Of a DNA stretch of 64,000 bases, positions 10,991 through 27,800 are shown one piece after another. The stretch's first letter is position 1. The number at the start of each line of letters is the position of its first letter. Origin of the DNA: Triplophysa rosa (Eukaryota; Chordata; Actinopteri; Cypriniformes; Nemacheilidae); contig NC_079912.1 in assembly GCF_024868665.1 (NCBI RefSeq), forward strand, positions 13,580,948 to 13,644,947, given 5' to 3'. Both the position numbers and the translations under genes were made by a program. Under the pieces are notes generated by a model. The model saw nothing but the letters and a program-made list of their open reading frames with translations, was not told where the DNA came from and ran no database searches.

Positions 10991-13700
10991 TTTATTTGTT
11001 TATCCTACATTGACAGAAAATTGTTCTTGCTAGCATAGCCACTGTTAACACTTTTCCTAATAGGGACAATACACCTGCACTTCATTTTGTCAGATGCAGA
11101 ACACCAAATTAAAGGTATTACTTTTCACTCAATAAAACATAAAAGAACCAAAGTACTCCTTGGGGTTAACCGGATAACAACCCTTCGATTGTAACGTCTG
11201 TTATCATTTTCCAAGAAAACTATTTCTACTTAACACACGACTAGACGGTACAGTATCTTTGGCAAAGACTCTACAGATAATGGACCAGTTCTTCCATTCT
11301 GAACTGGAAAATCCTGACCCAAATTTAGACACTTTGATGTCTTACACTAAAAAAAGATTTTCCTTTTTTATCAAAATGTAACTTTAAGTAAAAGCACCAC
11401 CCCTGTTCATTCCACACACTTAGAAACGGAAAAGGGGGCCCTTGGCTCTTTGGTGTGTGCGTGTCTAATCTCACAAGAAAGTGATAAAACCAATGTGATT
11501 TCCTCTGTGTCCGAGACGGTTGGCCAACGCTGAGATTAGGCCAAAAGTTAATGACCCATCATGAAGATCTGTAGCGGACTAGAAAACACTTTGACTTAAA
11601 GCCACGAAAGAGGCATTCTCTAAGGGGAAGGGATAAAATACCACAATTTCCTGACATCAGAAACGGTTATTAATCAAAATATTCCTTAAGGGGTTCCCAA
11701 AAAAATGGGTCAGTGTGAATGAAGTCTTTAACACAAGAAATCACATGTTTACCTGGACAAATCTTTTATTCCACAATCCACATGTAGAGCACTGAGGACA
11801 TTGTGTGTATTGGCAGGTGAACAAATATTCTGAATACTTAAAACATTTCAATATCCCGTCAGATGCTCCTACCCACATTACAGATAAACACCGACCTATG
11901 AGAATTTGGTCATGTATGGCAGGCAGGCCTGTCAAGATGATAAACTTTAAGGTTAGATGACTCTGAACACTTCCAATCCATAATCAATTTTTTTATTGTA
12001 TGCCAACAAAACTCAACAAAAAGGCTGTTAGTCTGGTGTTTAACAGAGATTTGGGCCAGTTGACGTAACTGTTATTTGCCCAAACAGGCACTGCATTTTA
12101 GTGTTCACACTTTACCTTGAGACCAAAACATTTGATTATTTGGGGATTAAAGTGTATTGTTAGAAATGTTACCACTGATTGACACTAAATTGTCACCTTA
12201 ACACTTTGTTTAACTTTAGGTTAGGTTAGGAATAGGATAAACATTATAAACCAACCAAAGAAATCGGTTTATTTTCCTGCTGAATTTTGTTTATAAATTT
12301 ATTGAGATTGACATTACAGCTTTGTAGTTCTTTCTTAGTGCACATTTAAAACATAGTAAAGGATCTTATCATTTAATAACAAAAATTGAACTTGAAGTTA
12401 CATTGCTAAAAATCAACCTAATGATTTCTGGGGTCATGCCAGTGTGTAAATGTTGACAGGGCATAATTTAAATAAATCAGAACTACTGGCACAAGGACAA
12501 CCAGGCCACCATAACAAATTCTTACTTTTAAGCCACAGCTAGCATTCATCTCCGACTTTGTTATCAGCATGCTGAGATGTTTTAATGATAACACGTTACA
12601 GCTGGAGTGTTCATTCATACTGATGCTTTGACATTATTCTTGCTTGGGCTGTGAACTCCAAACACACTTCAGCTCAGAGAATGACATCAAAAACCCTGAA
12701 CTCCATATAGTTGATACAGTGATATTCTCATACACAGTAATTCTACTTGACTCTAAGGTGAGTCTATTCATTTAGACTTCTGATTTAATTTGATTTAACT
12801 TCAACCCAGCATTCACTGAAATAGAGGTACAAAGTTCGCTTAGATTCCTTTCTCTGACCCTGCCGAAACATTCTTTGAACTGGGCTTGGCTGGAGACAGA
12901 CCTGCACACACTGACGCTAGATACTTACTGAACAAGGCTCGCTATACTTGACAATGGCAGAGGGGAAAAGTCCGGGGGCAACATTTCTAACTGGATGTAG
13001 ACTGATCATACAGAAAATAAAGAATGCATTGGATGACTAGAAAACCACAGTATACAATCTTTTATGGCTATATCACATGCAATTGTTACATTTTAAAACA
13101 GTATCTGCGAGACTAAATCCTATCATGACACAAATTTAAAAACAAAACACCTCTGAAAATCCCTAACATCTCTTAATCCCTTGTTGTTTCAAACCTTTTT
13201 CACGAATCAAGATGGTTGACGCTCATTTTCTATATAATGAAAGTGAACAGGCACTGAATCTGTCACTTTCCAACATTGTCCATAACATCTTTTCTATTGC
13301 ATTACAAGCCCCACTGGTCTGTAACAACATATGTACAATATACATTCTAGACGTTATCACAAACATATTACATGTACTGTCCTCAGTAACCTCCACTTAA
13401 CACAAGTATTGATTACTTATACCAGAATATTAGCCATTAAATATGTTAGAGTTATCCAAGTCGACAAAAAGATGGTAACGACTGAAACTCAGTATGTTTG
13501 GCGGTGACCTGGGTCCCTTTGGAGTGTGACGTTAAATATATACAACAACAGAATTTGTATTTTACATGTTATGGCAAATGTTTGCATATTACAAAGTGTG
13601 TACAGTCTTTGTTATGCTATAATAACTCACCTTACGTGCTTATCTTCATGTTTGAGCTTGCACTTTAAGGAAAAAGAATGTGTGATTCAAAGCAATGAGT
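10991..13700. other. Unique AT-rich non-coding sequence
   Basis: About 2.7 kb without a supported gene. Some stretches look like 3' UTR or intron of an unseen gene, but no exon chain could be built on either strand. The 66-codon minus-strand frame at 12618-12418 looks membrane-like but has no splice partner. Confidence 0.4.
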
Positions 13701-13719
13701 TCACTGGGTTAAAAAGCAG

Positions 13720-14120
13720 GGAAGACGAAAAATCCGTGAAGTGCGATCTTGCTCGAGACATACAGTAATAACAGTAATATATCCGGAAGCCGCGGGGACT
13801 TGAATACAGTTGTCACGCACGAATTGGGGGAACCGCACAAATCCACCTTTCGAGACGATTTTGCCGGAGTCGCGGATGATGGTAACGTTAATCCAGGTGA
13901 ATAAAGCTACGCGTGCTTGGGAAAACTGCAAATCTTGTCGACAGCGCGCCGTCAAACGAAGAAAGTTTCCCTCCGAAAACACTGACTGTCGGCGAGTTTT
14001 TCCACAGAGGAGCGAGCGAGCGAGCGAGGTCACCAATTGCGCGAGCCTCAGGAAGCGATGACGCGCGTGCTGAAAAGAGAGTTGCACTCTGCGCGATTCT
14101 GGCGCCCTCGGCTGACTGTT
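13720..14120. promoter_or_regulatory. GC/CpG-rich block, candidate promoter
   Basis: Clearly richer in GC and CpG than anything within several kb, with GCGCGCC, a GAGC tandem run near 14012-14027 and CGCGCGTGC. Open frames cross it on both strands because stops are rare. It lies about 500-900 bp upstream of the acaa1 ATG. It may be the acaa1 promoter or a divergent promoter for a minus-strand gene outside the window. No initiator or known first exon could be fixed. Confidence 0.5.
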
Positions 14121-14486
14121 ATGCACAAGTGGCGACAAACAAGTTTATTATTATATTTGCCAGTTATTAATACACTTGAAGGTGTCTTTCATTGACTGAC
14201 TAAAAAACGTTTATATCGTTTTAGAATATAACCCATTTTTTCATGACATTCAGATACTAGGCTGTAGTTGTGGGTTTGACATGTGTGGGTTTGACATGTT
14301 TAATTCTACCTCACAATTATAAAATAGTATGTGCAAGGATGTAAATTACAAAAGGAGGATTTCACATGATATTATTAAGAAAGCCGACAACATCTTTTCT
14401 TGTATTCTATGACTCGAGTCAGAATCAGGATGAACGTGTACTTTGAATGAAAATATGCGTACTTCATCTCCCACAAATCCCTACCG

Positions 14487-14494
14487 TGACGTCA
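14487..14494. promoter_or_regulatory. Palindromic CRE-like site upstream of acaa1
   Basis: A perfect TGACGTCA about 140 bp upstream of the acaa1 start codon, the consensus for CREB/ATF factors. Likely within the proximal promoter or 5' UTR; function is inferred from the motif alone. Confidence 0.5.
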
Positions 14495-14634
14495 GAACGT
14501 TCTATCCAATGAGATCTGGTTGCTCACAGAAGCAAGGTCCACCAGGAAGCATCATCAGTAATGTAGAGCATAGTTCAAATTTCTGGTCCAGTTATCCGTC
14601 TATTTATATCAACAACACGTCTTCAACTTTAAGA

Positions 14635-18135
<3,501 letters not shown>

Positions 18136-18455
18136 TTAAAGCCTCAAAAAGATCTTAAAAGATGCAAATCACGCAAGGCAAAGAAACGAAGAGTCACAAA
18201 TTATTTTTTTAATCAAGCTGCTAAACACTACCTGTAGCACACAAACAGACAGAGCAGTATTGTGCATCACTGGGTAATGCCTTACTACTGCAGATGTTGA
18301 TAATAACATTGCAAATCTGTTTAAAGTGCCTTGTGTTTTAACTGTAATGATAACAGATGATGGAAATCGACTGTATTTGCGTGAGAGCAAAAATACCATA
18401 GTAGTATCTGTATTAAGGCATATTTCATTTGTGTCCTTTGATTTATGACACATTA

Positions 18456-18461
18456 AATAAA
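18456..18461 (+). terminator. acaa1: acaa1 poly(A) signal candidate
   Basis: AATAAA about 320 bp after the acaa1 stop. A second AATAAA lies at 18725-18730. Use of the distal one would bring the acaa1 transcript to within about 100 bp of the dlec1 stop codon. Confidence 0.55.
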
Positions 18462-18838
18462 TCTGAATATTAACGCTTAATATTAAAATGTCTTTAATAT
18501 GAATATTGGTTTGAAAATATTTTAATAACCAGATTACATTTACACAGTGTAATTTACTAAGATTTGTAATGCATTTCAACCAGTTATACATTATAATACA
18601 AATTCTTTGTTATGAATGAACTTTGCGTTCCAAAGGTTAAAATCAATGTTTAGCTGCAACATTTGATCTTTGCTTCGCACACATCCACTGTGGATCATTT
18701 GAAGTCTTGTGGTTTAAATGGTTGAATAAAAAACAGAGCTAGAGTTCACAAAAAGCATCTTTATCAAATTAAATTATTGAAAGTTATGGTGTATAAAGTA
18801 TCAGGTCATTGGTCTTATCTGTGAAGATCAGTGTTTTG

Positions 18839-21800
18839 TCAGGCGTCAGAAATCGCAGATAGAAATTTCTCATCAAATGATCCTCTTCCATGAACCTTAA
18901 GAATGAGCAGGTTTTCTCCAAGAATGCCCTGCACTGTGATGATCGTCCGGAAGTCTTTCTGATCACTATGGGGAAAATGCTTTTAGTATACTGTCTATTC
19001 AATACAAACTGTAAATGATAATGATCAAAAATATACAGGCAACTGCTTCGACAAATAGTTACATTCTTGAACTTGACCTAAATACTTGACCTGTCTATCT
19101 GAATTACTATGGCATTTTTATTATCGTTTATTTATATATTAATAATGTATTGCTTGAATTCAGTTTCTTCTCCATGTTAAGGACGTGGCTGTAAGTAGTC
19201 ATCATATTAAAGCAGGATGAGGTGAAGTGTACCTGGCAGTAAAGCTGATCTGCAACAGCTGTCTGCAGGATGATGGCTCTTCAAGAGGTTTCAAAACACC
19301 AGAGTCTGGATTTACCCTGAACACCTCAGTCCCACCTTCAGCATCTAAACACATGACCAGCTCGACTACATGAATAATTGCATGTAGAAAGGATTTATGT
19401 ACAGTGTGTTACTGTTACAACTTTACGTGCATGGTAACTCCCCATATATTTCTCAAGACTAGTGACTTTTTCTTGTACCTGTGAGTGCAGTCCAGTAACT
19501 GAAGGATCCACCTCTATTATGAAGGTACACCTCTTTGATGTGTGTCTGCCCAACATAGCAAGTGCCAAAATCTACAAAGTCACTGGAAAGGTGCAGTGTG
19601 GGTAATGCCAGGTTTGCGCAAAGAGACACGGTCTGAAATAGAGCACACAGATAACAGCATTTATTTGGAAGATACTTAAACTCAGACATGAGATTTGCAC
19701 CACTGATCAAACTGCTGTGTTGCCACATACTATCTGTTTCCTAAGACAATAACATCATATACAGCCGCATGCTTTGTTTGATTATAATGAACATTATAAT
19801 AATGAAAGTGACAGTTTATCCAAAAATAAATATTTTGTCATCGTTTATTCACTCTCATGTCATTCAAACCTGTATTGGACTCTTTTTCTGTGGAACACAA
19901 AATAAGTTATTTTGAGAAATGTATCCGAGGTTTTGTGTCCATACAATGGAATTCAATGGGGTCCAATGTTGTTTGGTTACTAATGTTCTTCAAAATATCT
20001 TCTTTTGTGTTTTGCAGAAGAAATAAAGTTATGCAGGTTTAGACTGACATATGAGTAAATAATGAAAGACAGTTTTCATTTTTGGGTGAGCTATCCCTTT
20101 AATAAGTATATTAAGATGTGTATAGTTTAAACAGAAGACATTCAAACCTGCACACTGTTATTACTGTACTGAATGGTCAAACTTTGTTTAAACTGTAGTT
20201 CCCTCTCTCCGGTATCATTGCACAGGAGGGTGGCAGAGAGCCGGGCATCTAATTTTTCCTGTGGTTCATTCAGACAGTTCAGAAGTGAAGCTGAGTTGCA
20301 AAAAGCCACCTTGACCTGCAGGTTAAAAGATCAAAGTGACAGACAGCTACTTCGTTCACTTTATAATTTGATCTGTGGATTTAGTGAAGACGGAGGCACA
20401 CAAACAACCATGAAAACGAAAAAGTGTGTGATCTTAAAACCGAAACACAGACCTGCATGACCTGATTGGGCTTCAGCAAAAGTGACGCTTGTTCGTCTCC
20501 CGGCCCCGAGAGTCCCTGTGTGTTTCTGTGAGAGGGTGACCTGGTGGTCAGTTTAATGTTCTGACGGGGCAGAAGAACTGAGAACGGAGGGTGTGTAGTC
20601 AGCCCGAAGCTCAAGGTCATCTCCGTATTGTTCTTTAGCAGGAATGTTTGTGTTATCCTGGATTCCTTCTACGATCCGTAAAAGGAAAAATGAATTTTGT
20701 TCACTCTTATTTTAATCTTCTTGATTTTTATTTTGTTAACATGTTTGCTTAAACTACACCTGTTTGTGTGATTCTCTATCTAGTGCATCACTGGCAGCTG
20801 CAGTGAATTCCAGACTGTCCGTGTCTTCTTTCATCTGCACTGACAAACTAATGCACACACACATTTATTGTATATACCGAGTTTATATAATCTATTTATT
20901 TATAGTTGAAGAAGTGCATAATCCTTTATTAATTCATGAATAATTTGATGATCAAAATGTAAGTGACCCACAATGCTTGGGTATTGTGGTTGGTTGTTAG
21001 GGTCATTTGCGGCTTGATATGTCTTTACTACTATGTTGTGAAAGATTTTGGGTGGTTTCTAGTGATGTGCTGACTGGCCCAATTCAACAGATTCTGCTCC
21101 TATGGTACATCTGGCCGTACTGTCTCAACTGTAACTCACATGGCTGGTTTAACATAAGCCTGCATGTCCAACCTCAATGGTTTCAGATCATAGCCCTGGG
21201 CTCTTTCCACTTTGCCTAGGGTCAATAATACCATCTAGAAAAAACAGGTATTACAATATGTTCACTGTTAAACTTATGGATTTCATTTGACACTTTTATT
21301 AGATATCAGAAAATCTAACAGAGAATCCAGCATACCTTGGAATACAAGCTCATGAAACCCAAAGCAAAACCCAAACACCTCTGATCGGTTGACCCGGACA
21401 GGATCAGAGGTGTGAAAGACAAATGTATAGTGCTACTGCCCCCTGCTGGAACTACCTGTATTAAAACGCATAGAAAATGTGTCTTTTGAACTTGTATGTT
21501 CATACGATCCTTGATGCAAATAAAATATGTAGTGGACAAAAACAGATCACATAAAGCAGACATGAAACATTGTTGTTTTTGTAAACCTACTGTTTGCTGT
21601 GGAGTGATGCAGTATGGGTAATCAGAGACGTTTCCTTCATGAGGCTTCAGAAACACAGAGAACAGTTTCTTGACTGAAGACACAGGAGCTCCATTGTCCT
21701 CTTCTTCACCACATTCTTCCTCATGCTCTTCAAAGCCATCCTACATAAATAACAGACAGGGAAAGCTCATCTTTATATTCTTTATACAGTCCATGGATCT

Positions 21801-24800
21801 CTGCATATAGTTAAAAGGATACTTCACCCAAAAATGAAAATTCTGTCATTATTGACTCACCTTCGAGTTGTTCCAAAACTGTATAAATTTCTTTGTTCTG
21901 ATGAACACAGAGAAAGATATTTGGAAGAATGCTTATAACCAGACAGATTTCACCCCACAGCCCCCCCCCCCCACCATTGACAACCACATTAGGAAATAGA
22001 AATAATACAATGGTATTCAAAAGTGCCTCAGAACTGTTTGCTGTCCTACATTCTTCAAAATGTCTTCTTTTGTGTTCAACAGAACAAAATAAATTTCTAG
22101 TAGTAATTTTTCCTACTATGGGAGTCAATGTGGGGCAAGATCTGTTTGTTATGAGCATTCTTCCAAATAACTTTCTCTGTGTTCATCAGAACAAAGAAAT
22201 TTATACAGATTTGGAACAACTCAAAGGTGAGTAAATCATGACGGAATAATCATTTTTGGGTGAAGTATCCCTTTAAGACTCACAGATTTGGTCCTGATGG
22301 ATGAGCTTGTGTTTTCCCGGCTGGGGGTTTGACTCTCATCCCATGTGGACAGGAACATGACGCATGAGTCCAGTCCAACAACCTCATTTCCATCAGAGTC
22401 CTTCAGAGGAAAAGGTTCACCACAAGCAACCAAAAGATCTACCAACTTACTGTCTCCAACCTCCAGGTTGTAGGTCACCCAGTCCATGCGGATATCTGAA
22501 AGACATGTGCCACATTTTGTAATTTTACAAATGACCATTTTTAAAAAATACCACTATAAAATGGTCCTAAAAGGTTTCAATTTCTGGTTGTTAAACTTTT
22601 TAAGTTACTTATGGCTGGAATACACTACAAGACTTTTAAAATCTGAATAGATTTTTTTAAACTAGACATCATACACTTGCAGATAGAAACACACTAACTG
22701 ATCAAATCAGTTGGCACAGACTTTCTGCAACAAGTCCAGACTGAAAATCTGAGCAAAATCTGAGCAAAAGTTTTGTAGTGTATTTTAGCCTTTAGTCTTT
22801 TCTCTGCCAATCTATGTTGAAGATATTTAATCAATTCAAGTTTAAAATAACATGAAAAGGTCTGGTAGATGTAACAATTTTATATTTTGTTGTTTATAAA
22901 AATTAATTAAAGTCCCAGTGAAATTAAAAAGTACAATTCCTATTTCTGATGAAATATTGCAGCATTTATTGTAAATAGCTTACCAATGTGGGTCATTCTC
23001 TTTTTAAAATTCATGTGCACTCATAATCTTCAGTTAAAATCTAAAAATGCACTTCCGCCCTCTAGTGATTATCCATCTCAAATGATGTAAATTAGACGGC
23101 TTGGGCGGAGCATCTGTTAACTCCTCCCCTTCAACTGTCAATCTGCTACCAGTTCCATTTCAAAATGCAACAGTTGTTACCGCCCCTTTCACTGTAGAGG
23201 TATTTATACATGTACACATGTATTTATACATCCAACCAACTCGCAAGTGAAAAAACAAGACACGCCACTATTTTTTCTCTTTCAAAATTCCGTTTCACTT
23301 TGAAATGCGTCAGAATATGGAAGAAAAACGATCACAACTTCACAGGGACTTTAAACTCTCAAAAATGCAGGCCAGTGTATTAGAGGCTTTTGTTTGATTT
23401 TAAACTATGTGTGGTGCTCAACTCACCATAAGGACTGGTGTTCATGAGCCGTAAAGAGCGTGACGCTGTGTCTCCTCCAGAAACATGGCTTCCAAATCTG
23501 TGAAGGTCAATCACAAAGTTTCAGTATTTTTGCATGCAGAGACCTCTGCAGATTCTTCCAGACTGAACATCCAGCATGTCTTAGATACTGACCTTATAAT
23601 TGGACCCTGGTTCTGATTGTCCGGCTGTGGTCCAGTCATCTGAAAGTATATTGGGCAGCCCCTCACAGACATCTGCATAGGAATGGCTATTGGATCCAGA
23701 TCACCAACCTAAAAGAAAAAAATTGGAATTCAATTCTACTAGAAAACATGGTAAATCACCTGAGGGCATGACTGATTTGAGAAATAATTCAGACTTTTGA
23801 ATATATTCTGTCTTACTTTACATATGAGATTGTCGTGATAATCGCCCCACATATTGGTGAAAGCAGTGATGTTGATAGTTAGCCTCTCAAATGGACCAAG
23901 CATTCCACTGTCTGGTTTAACAAAAAATGCAGCGCCTTTTCCATGGGCAAGCTGACATTGAGCAAATTCTGTAAGTGAAAAAATGCACCAATGATCTTGT
24001 TTTTGATCTCTATTATTGAGGAACATTAAGAACAGGTTGGACCTACCTTCATATGCTTTTTGCTGAATTTGTTTAGCTTGAGCAGAATGAAGAGGGACAG
24101 AGCTCCTAAAAACAGTGTAAAAATATTCATAACATATTTCATTCAAGTAAAAATCTGATTCAATGAGGCTGTTACATTATGCACCTTTGCACATTTTCAT
24201 CCAATTGCAATGATCCCGTAAAGTACTCCACCTCCACAGTGAAAGGGGCGGTAACAGCGGTGTGGTTTGTTATCAGCAGCTGTCGCTTAACAGATTGACC
24301 AATGAGCAAAGGCTCTTGTTCAGTGAAGTCCAGCGTGATTGGCTGGCGTTCAGCATCATCTGAATTAACACTAAACAGTAACAATGAACATTACATTACG
24401 AATTACTTGATTTAAGTAAAGTCTGTGTAGCTTGGAGGTAATAAATGTGGCTTTACCAGTCAGACTCAGGCAATGAGTAGGAAACAGTGAGAGGTTTAGT
24501 TTTGGAGGAAATTCTCAGTACCAATGGATTCTTCATTCCTTCCACTTTACAAACGGCAATCACTTCAGTCAGCTCCTCCTGAAAACACAAAAGCACATCT
24601 GCAACAGTCAACAGTATTAAATGGCATTAACATAAATGGTTTATAAAGGTTGGGGTGTTTGTAGCATTCAGTGTTGGGTAAGTTGCTCTAAGTTAAGTAC
24701 TAATTACTAATTACATATTCAATGGTGTAATTAGATTACTGTATACATTACTCTCTCCAAAAAGTATTTAATTACTTATTACTAATTACTTTCTATATCC

Positions 24801-27800
24801 TACATCAAGCTTGATTAGAATTGTTTCAAGGATAGACATGAAACGGCTGATTTAATTCATTCAAATAAATAACTACATAAATTATTCTTATTAACTGACC
24901 AAAGTATACAAATGTGAGGATACATTAGAGCATACATTTTAAAGTTAGACTTATAATTTTTATGTCATTTCCACTATTGAATATATTATTTAGTTCAATT
25001 ACATCAGAAGTAACTGTAATTAAATTACAGAACCCTTACTTTACTTTTTCAAGGGGAAAGTAATTAAATTACAGTAACGTATTACTTAGTAACTAGTTAC
25101 ACCCAACACTGGTAGCATTGCAGTGACGGTACATACAACAGTGTGAGCAGTAAATGACACAGAGACTTCTGTCATGCCATTGGGTTGCAGGGTGCCGGCA
25201 GACGGGCTGAAGGTTGCAGAGCAGAGATGAGCTTGTGCGCCTTGTAGCTAAGAGTGCGGAAAACACTCTGAGAATGACACATCATCTAGTCCAACAATCT
25301 GTTTAATGATGCATTACATTATGTCATCATTTATTTACTTTATGGCTCTTTCTTCTGTGGAACACAAAAGAAGATATTTTGAGAAATGTCTCTGTGTTGT
25401 GCCCATACAATGGCAATCAATGGAGGCCAATGTTGTTTGGTGACCAACGTTCATCAAAATATCTTTGTGATAATAATAATATAAAATAATATTTGTGTTC
25501 TGCAGAAGAAAGTCATACAGGTTTGGAAAGACATGAGAGTGAGTAATAGTGAAAGAATATCTTGGGTGAACTATCCCCTTAATATTTGTGCTTTTGAACA
25601 TCAGAACTATTGGTTTAAGAAAAAGAATGTAAAATACAGAGTGCCTCGTGGATCCATTTGGGCTTTGTCATTGTCTTACCTTGCTCCAGGTGAAGTGGGC
25701 TGGCAATAATGTTTGGTTAAATATAGTAACACTGCCCTTCTGTGGAACTCCCACATACAGATCAGCCAACACCAGTTCGCAGCTCTGTAAACACACTTGA
25801 GGTGACTGAACGTCCGCCCGTACAGAGAGGTGACTGAGGACAAACACAACTGCAATGTATCACAGCGACGCTTTTTATTATGTATAATGTTCAGTAGTAT
25901 GCTGTTCCTTTTGTTTTCTAAACAGAGAAGTAATGATTTTTCTCATTCACTGACTCACCAGCCAGTTCCGTTTGGCACAGTAAGATGTAGGACAGATTCA
26001 AAGCTCTGGCAGTAAAGAGCTCTGAAAACTATATTCACATTGCAGGATTCTAGAGGAGACAGAACACCTTTACTTGGCTTTATATCCACCTGAAGACACA
26101 CAAGCAGAAATATGCACAATAAAAAAAATGTGTAGTTACTGTACAGCTTCTAGGTGTTATATACTGTACTAAATGATTTTGTAGGTAACATTTTACCAAA
26201 CATAAGGATCAGTACTACATAAGTTGTGAGGACACAAATACCGCTGTATCTTTTTTGTGTGTGTTATTGTTTTGTATTTTATTTGGACCTAAAGTTTGTA
26301 GTTCTAATGAATAAAGTGTTATTGATAAAAAAAAAGGAAGACTGAACCTGACTAATGCACACACCAGCAAATGTTAAGTCAGACAGATGTCTCCTTCAGA
26401 TAACAACATCTTTTATAATATTAACAAACTTTGTTTATGTATTTATTTCGGATAAAGAGTTTTGTACCAGTCCCTCTGTAAACAGCTGGCTGTTGGACAG
26501 CTTCTGTAAGCTCCAGTGGGCGTCTAACAGACTGTTGTTAGTAATTTGGATGGTAGATATGCTCTCATCCCCCAGTTGAAGCAAACCAAAGTCCAAACCG
26601 GGTACATTCACGGTGCAACACGGCCCCTAAAACACAACACAATTCATAGGCAATAAACTATAACTAAGACATCCGTTTCTGAACACCCGTGACGCCTCCA
26701 TGTGGTGTTTCAAAAACACCTCTGACCTTAAACGTAACCTCAATGGCCAGTCCTACAGGTTTGGGATGGTGCTGAATGTGACACTGCAGCGTGGAGGTAA
26801 AATGACCCGGTTTCCTTCCGGTAAGAACCAGCTCCAGGTCAAAGCATTCATTCATCTCTGTAGGTACACCAGTTTGGAATTGTTAATTAATTCATACAAT
26901 GATCAGGATCACACATTAATATGAAGAGCTTTATGTTATACAGTCCTAATTTTTTAAAAATACCATAAAAGCATTATAAGAGAGTGGTATATGTTATATT
27001 TCAAGTGACCCCATGTGATCTCTGTGCGAGAAAGAGAGTAAAGTTTAAATCTGGGGTATCATAGTCACAAGACACATGAAAAGCAAAGTTTCATAGAATA
27101 AAGAAAATCTATTTGAATAAACATGTTCAATTTTTATCAAACTATCCCTTTTTATATTTTATTACAAAGCTCTGACCTATTTCTCCAGCAGAGGGCTCCA
27201 CTTCAATGACGTGACTGTCAGTGACACGCTCCCATTCAAAACAAATGACTGACTTGCTATGATTCCACATCTGAGAAACACACACAAACAAACACTTGTA
27301 CAAAAACAAACATGAAAACTAAAAAGTGAGTAAATGGGAATCAACTTGGACTGTCACCTTAAATGTCTTGCGGATTGTGGTGTGTATCAAAGTCTCCCCT
27401 GGTATTAAAACAGCATACGGTTCAAGAAGGATCTTGAACGGCTCGGTTGAACCTTTCACCTCAACCTCTAGAACTGTCACATCATTTACATGGAGTGCTG
27501 TGTCGAGGCTCATTCTGCAGATAAGTAGAAGTTTATAAATTCCAGCTATTCAGGTTTATTGAAAAACACCTTTAAGAAATCCTTATTTTACCCATTCTCA
27601 GTTACTCTTGGTGGATCCGGAACATCCTCAATTTCTAAGTGACAAACACTGTGGTGGTCTCTCAACTAAGAGAGAAGTAAAAAGACGTTACAAATACTTA
27701 TATGCATATCTACTTGTGTTTATACTGTATGTGTGTGAGTCCACATACGTCTTTGGGTGAGTATGTAAGCAGGAACCGGTGTTCCTGTGCTGGAGCCAGG

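Noticed and set aside
12418..12618. Short membrane-like protein on the minus strand
   Set aside because: A single 66-codon frame in AT-rich DNA without promoter, splice partners or recognised family.
1..13700. Search for myd88 or oxsr1 exons expected next to acaa1 by mammalian synteny
   Set aside because: No death-domain, TIR or kinase motif in any frame; the neighbours may have moved or lie outside the window.
13701..14138. 145-codon minus-strand frame (and plus-strand frames) upstream of acaa1
   Set aside because: Open only because the DNA is GC/CpG-rich; no match to myd88, oxsr1 or any family I know.
20760..20847. Longer version of dlec1 exon 32 starting after an AG at 20848
   Set aside because: It would need an incoming phase of 2, but exon 31 ends in phase 0; the acceptor giving 20834 keeps the frame.
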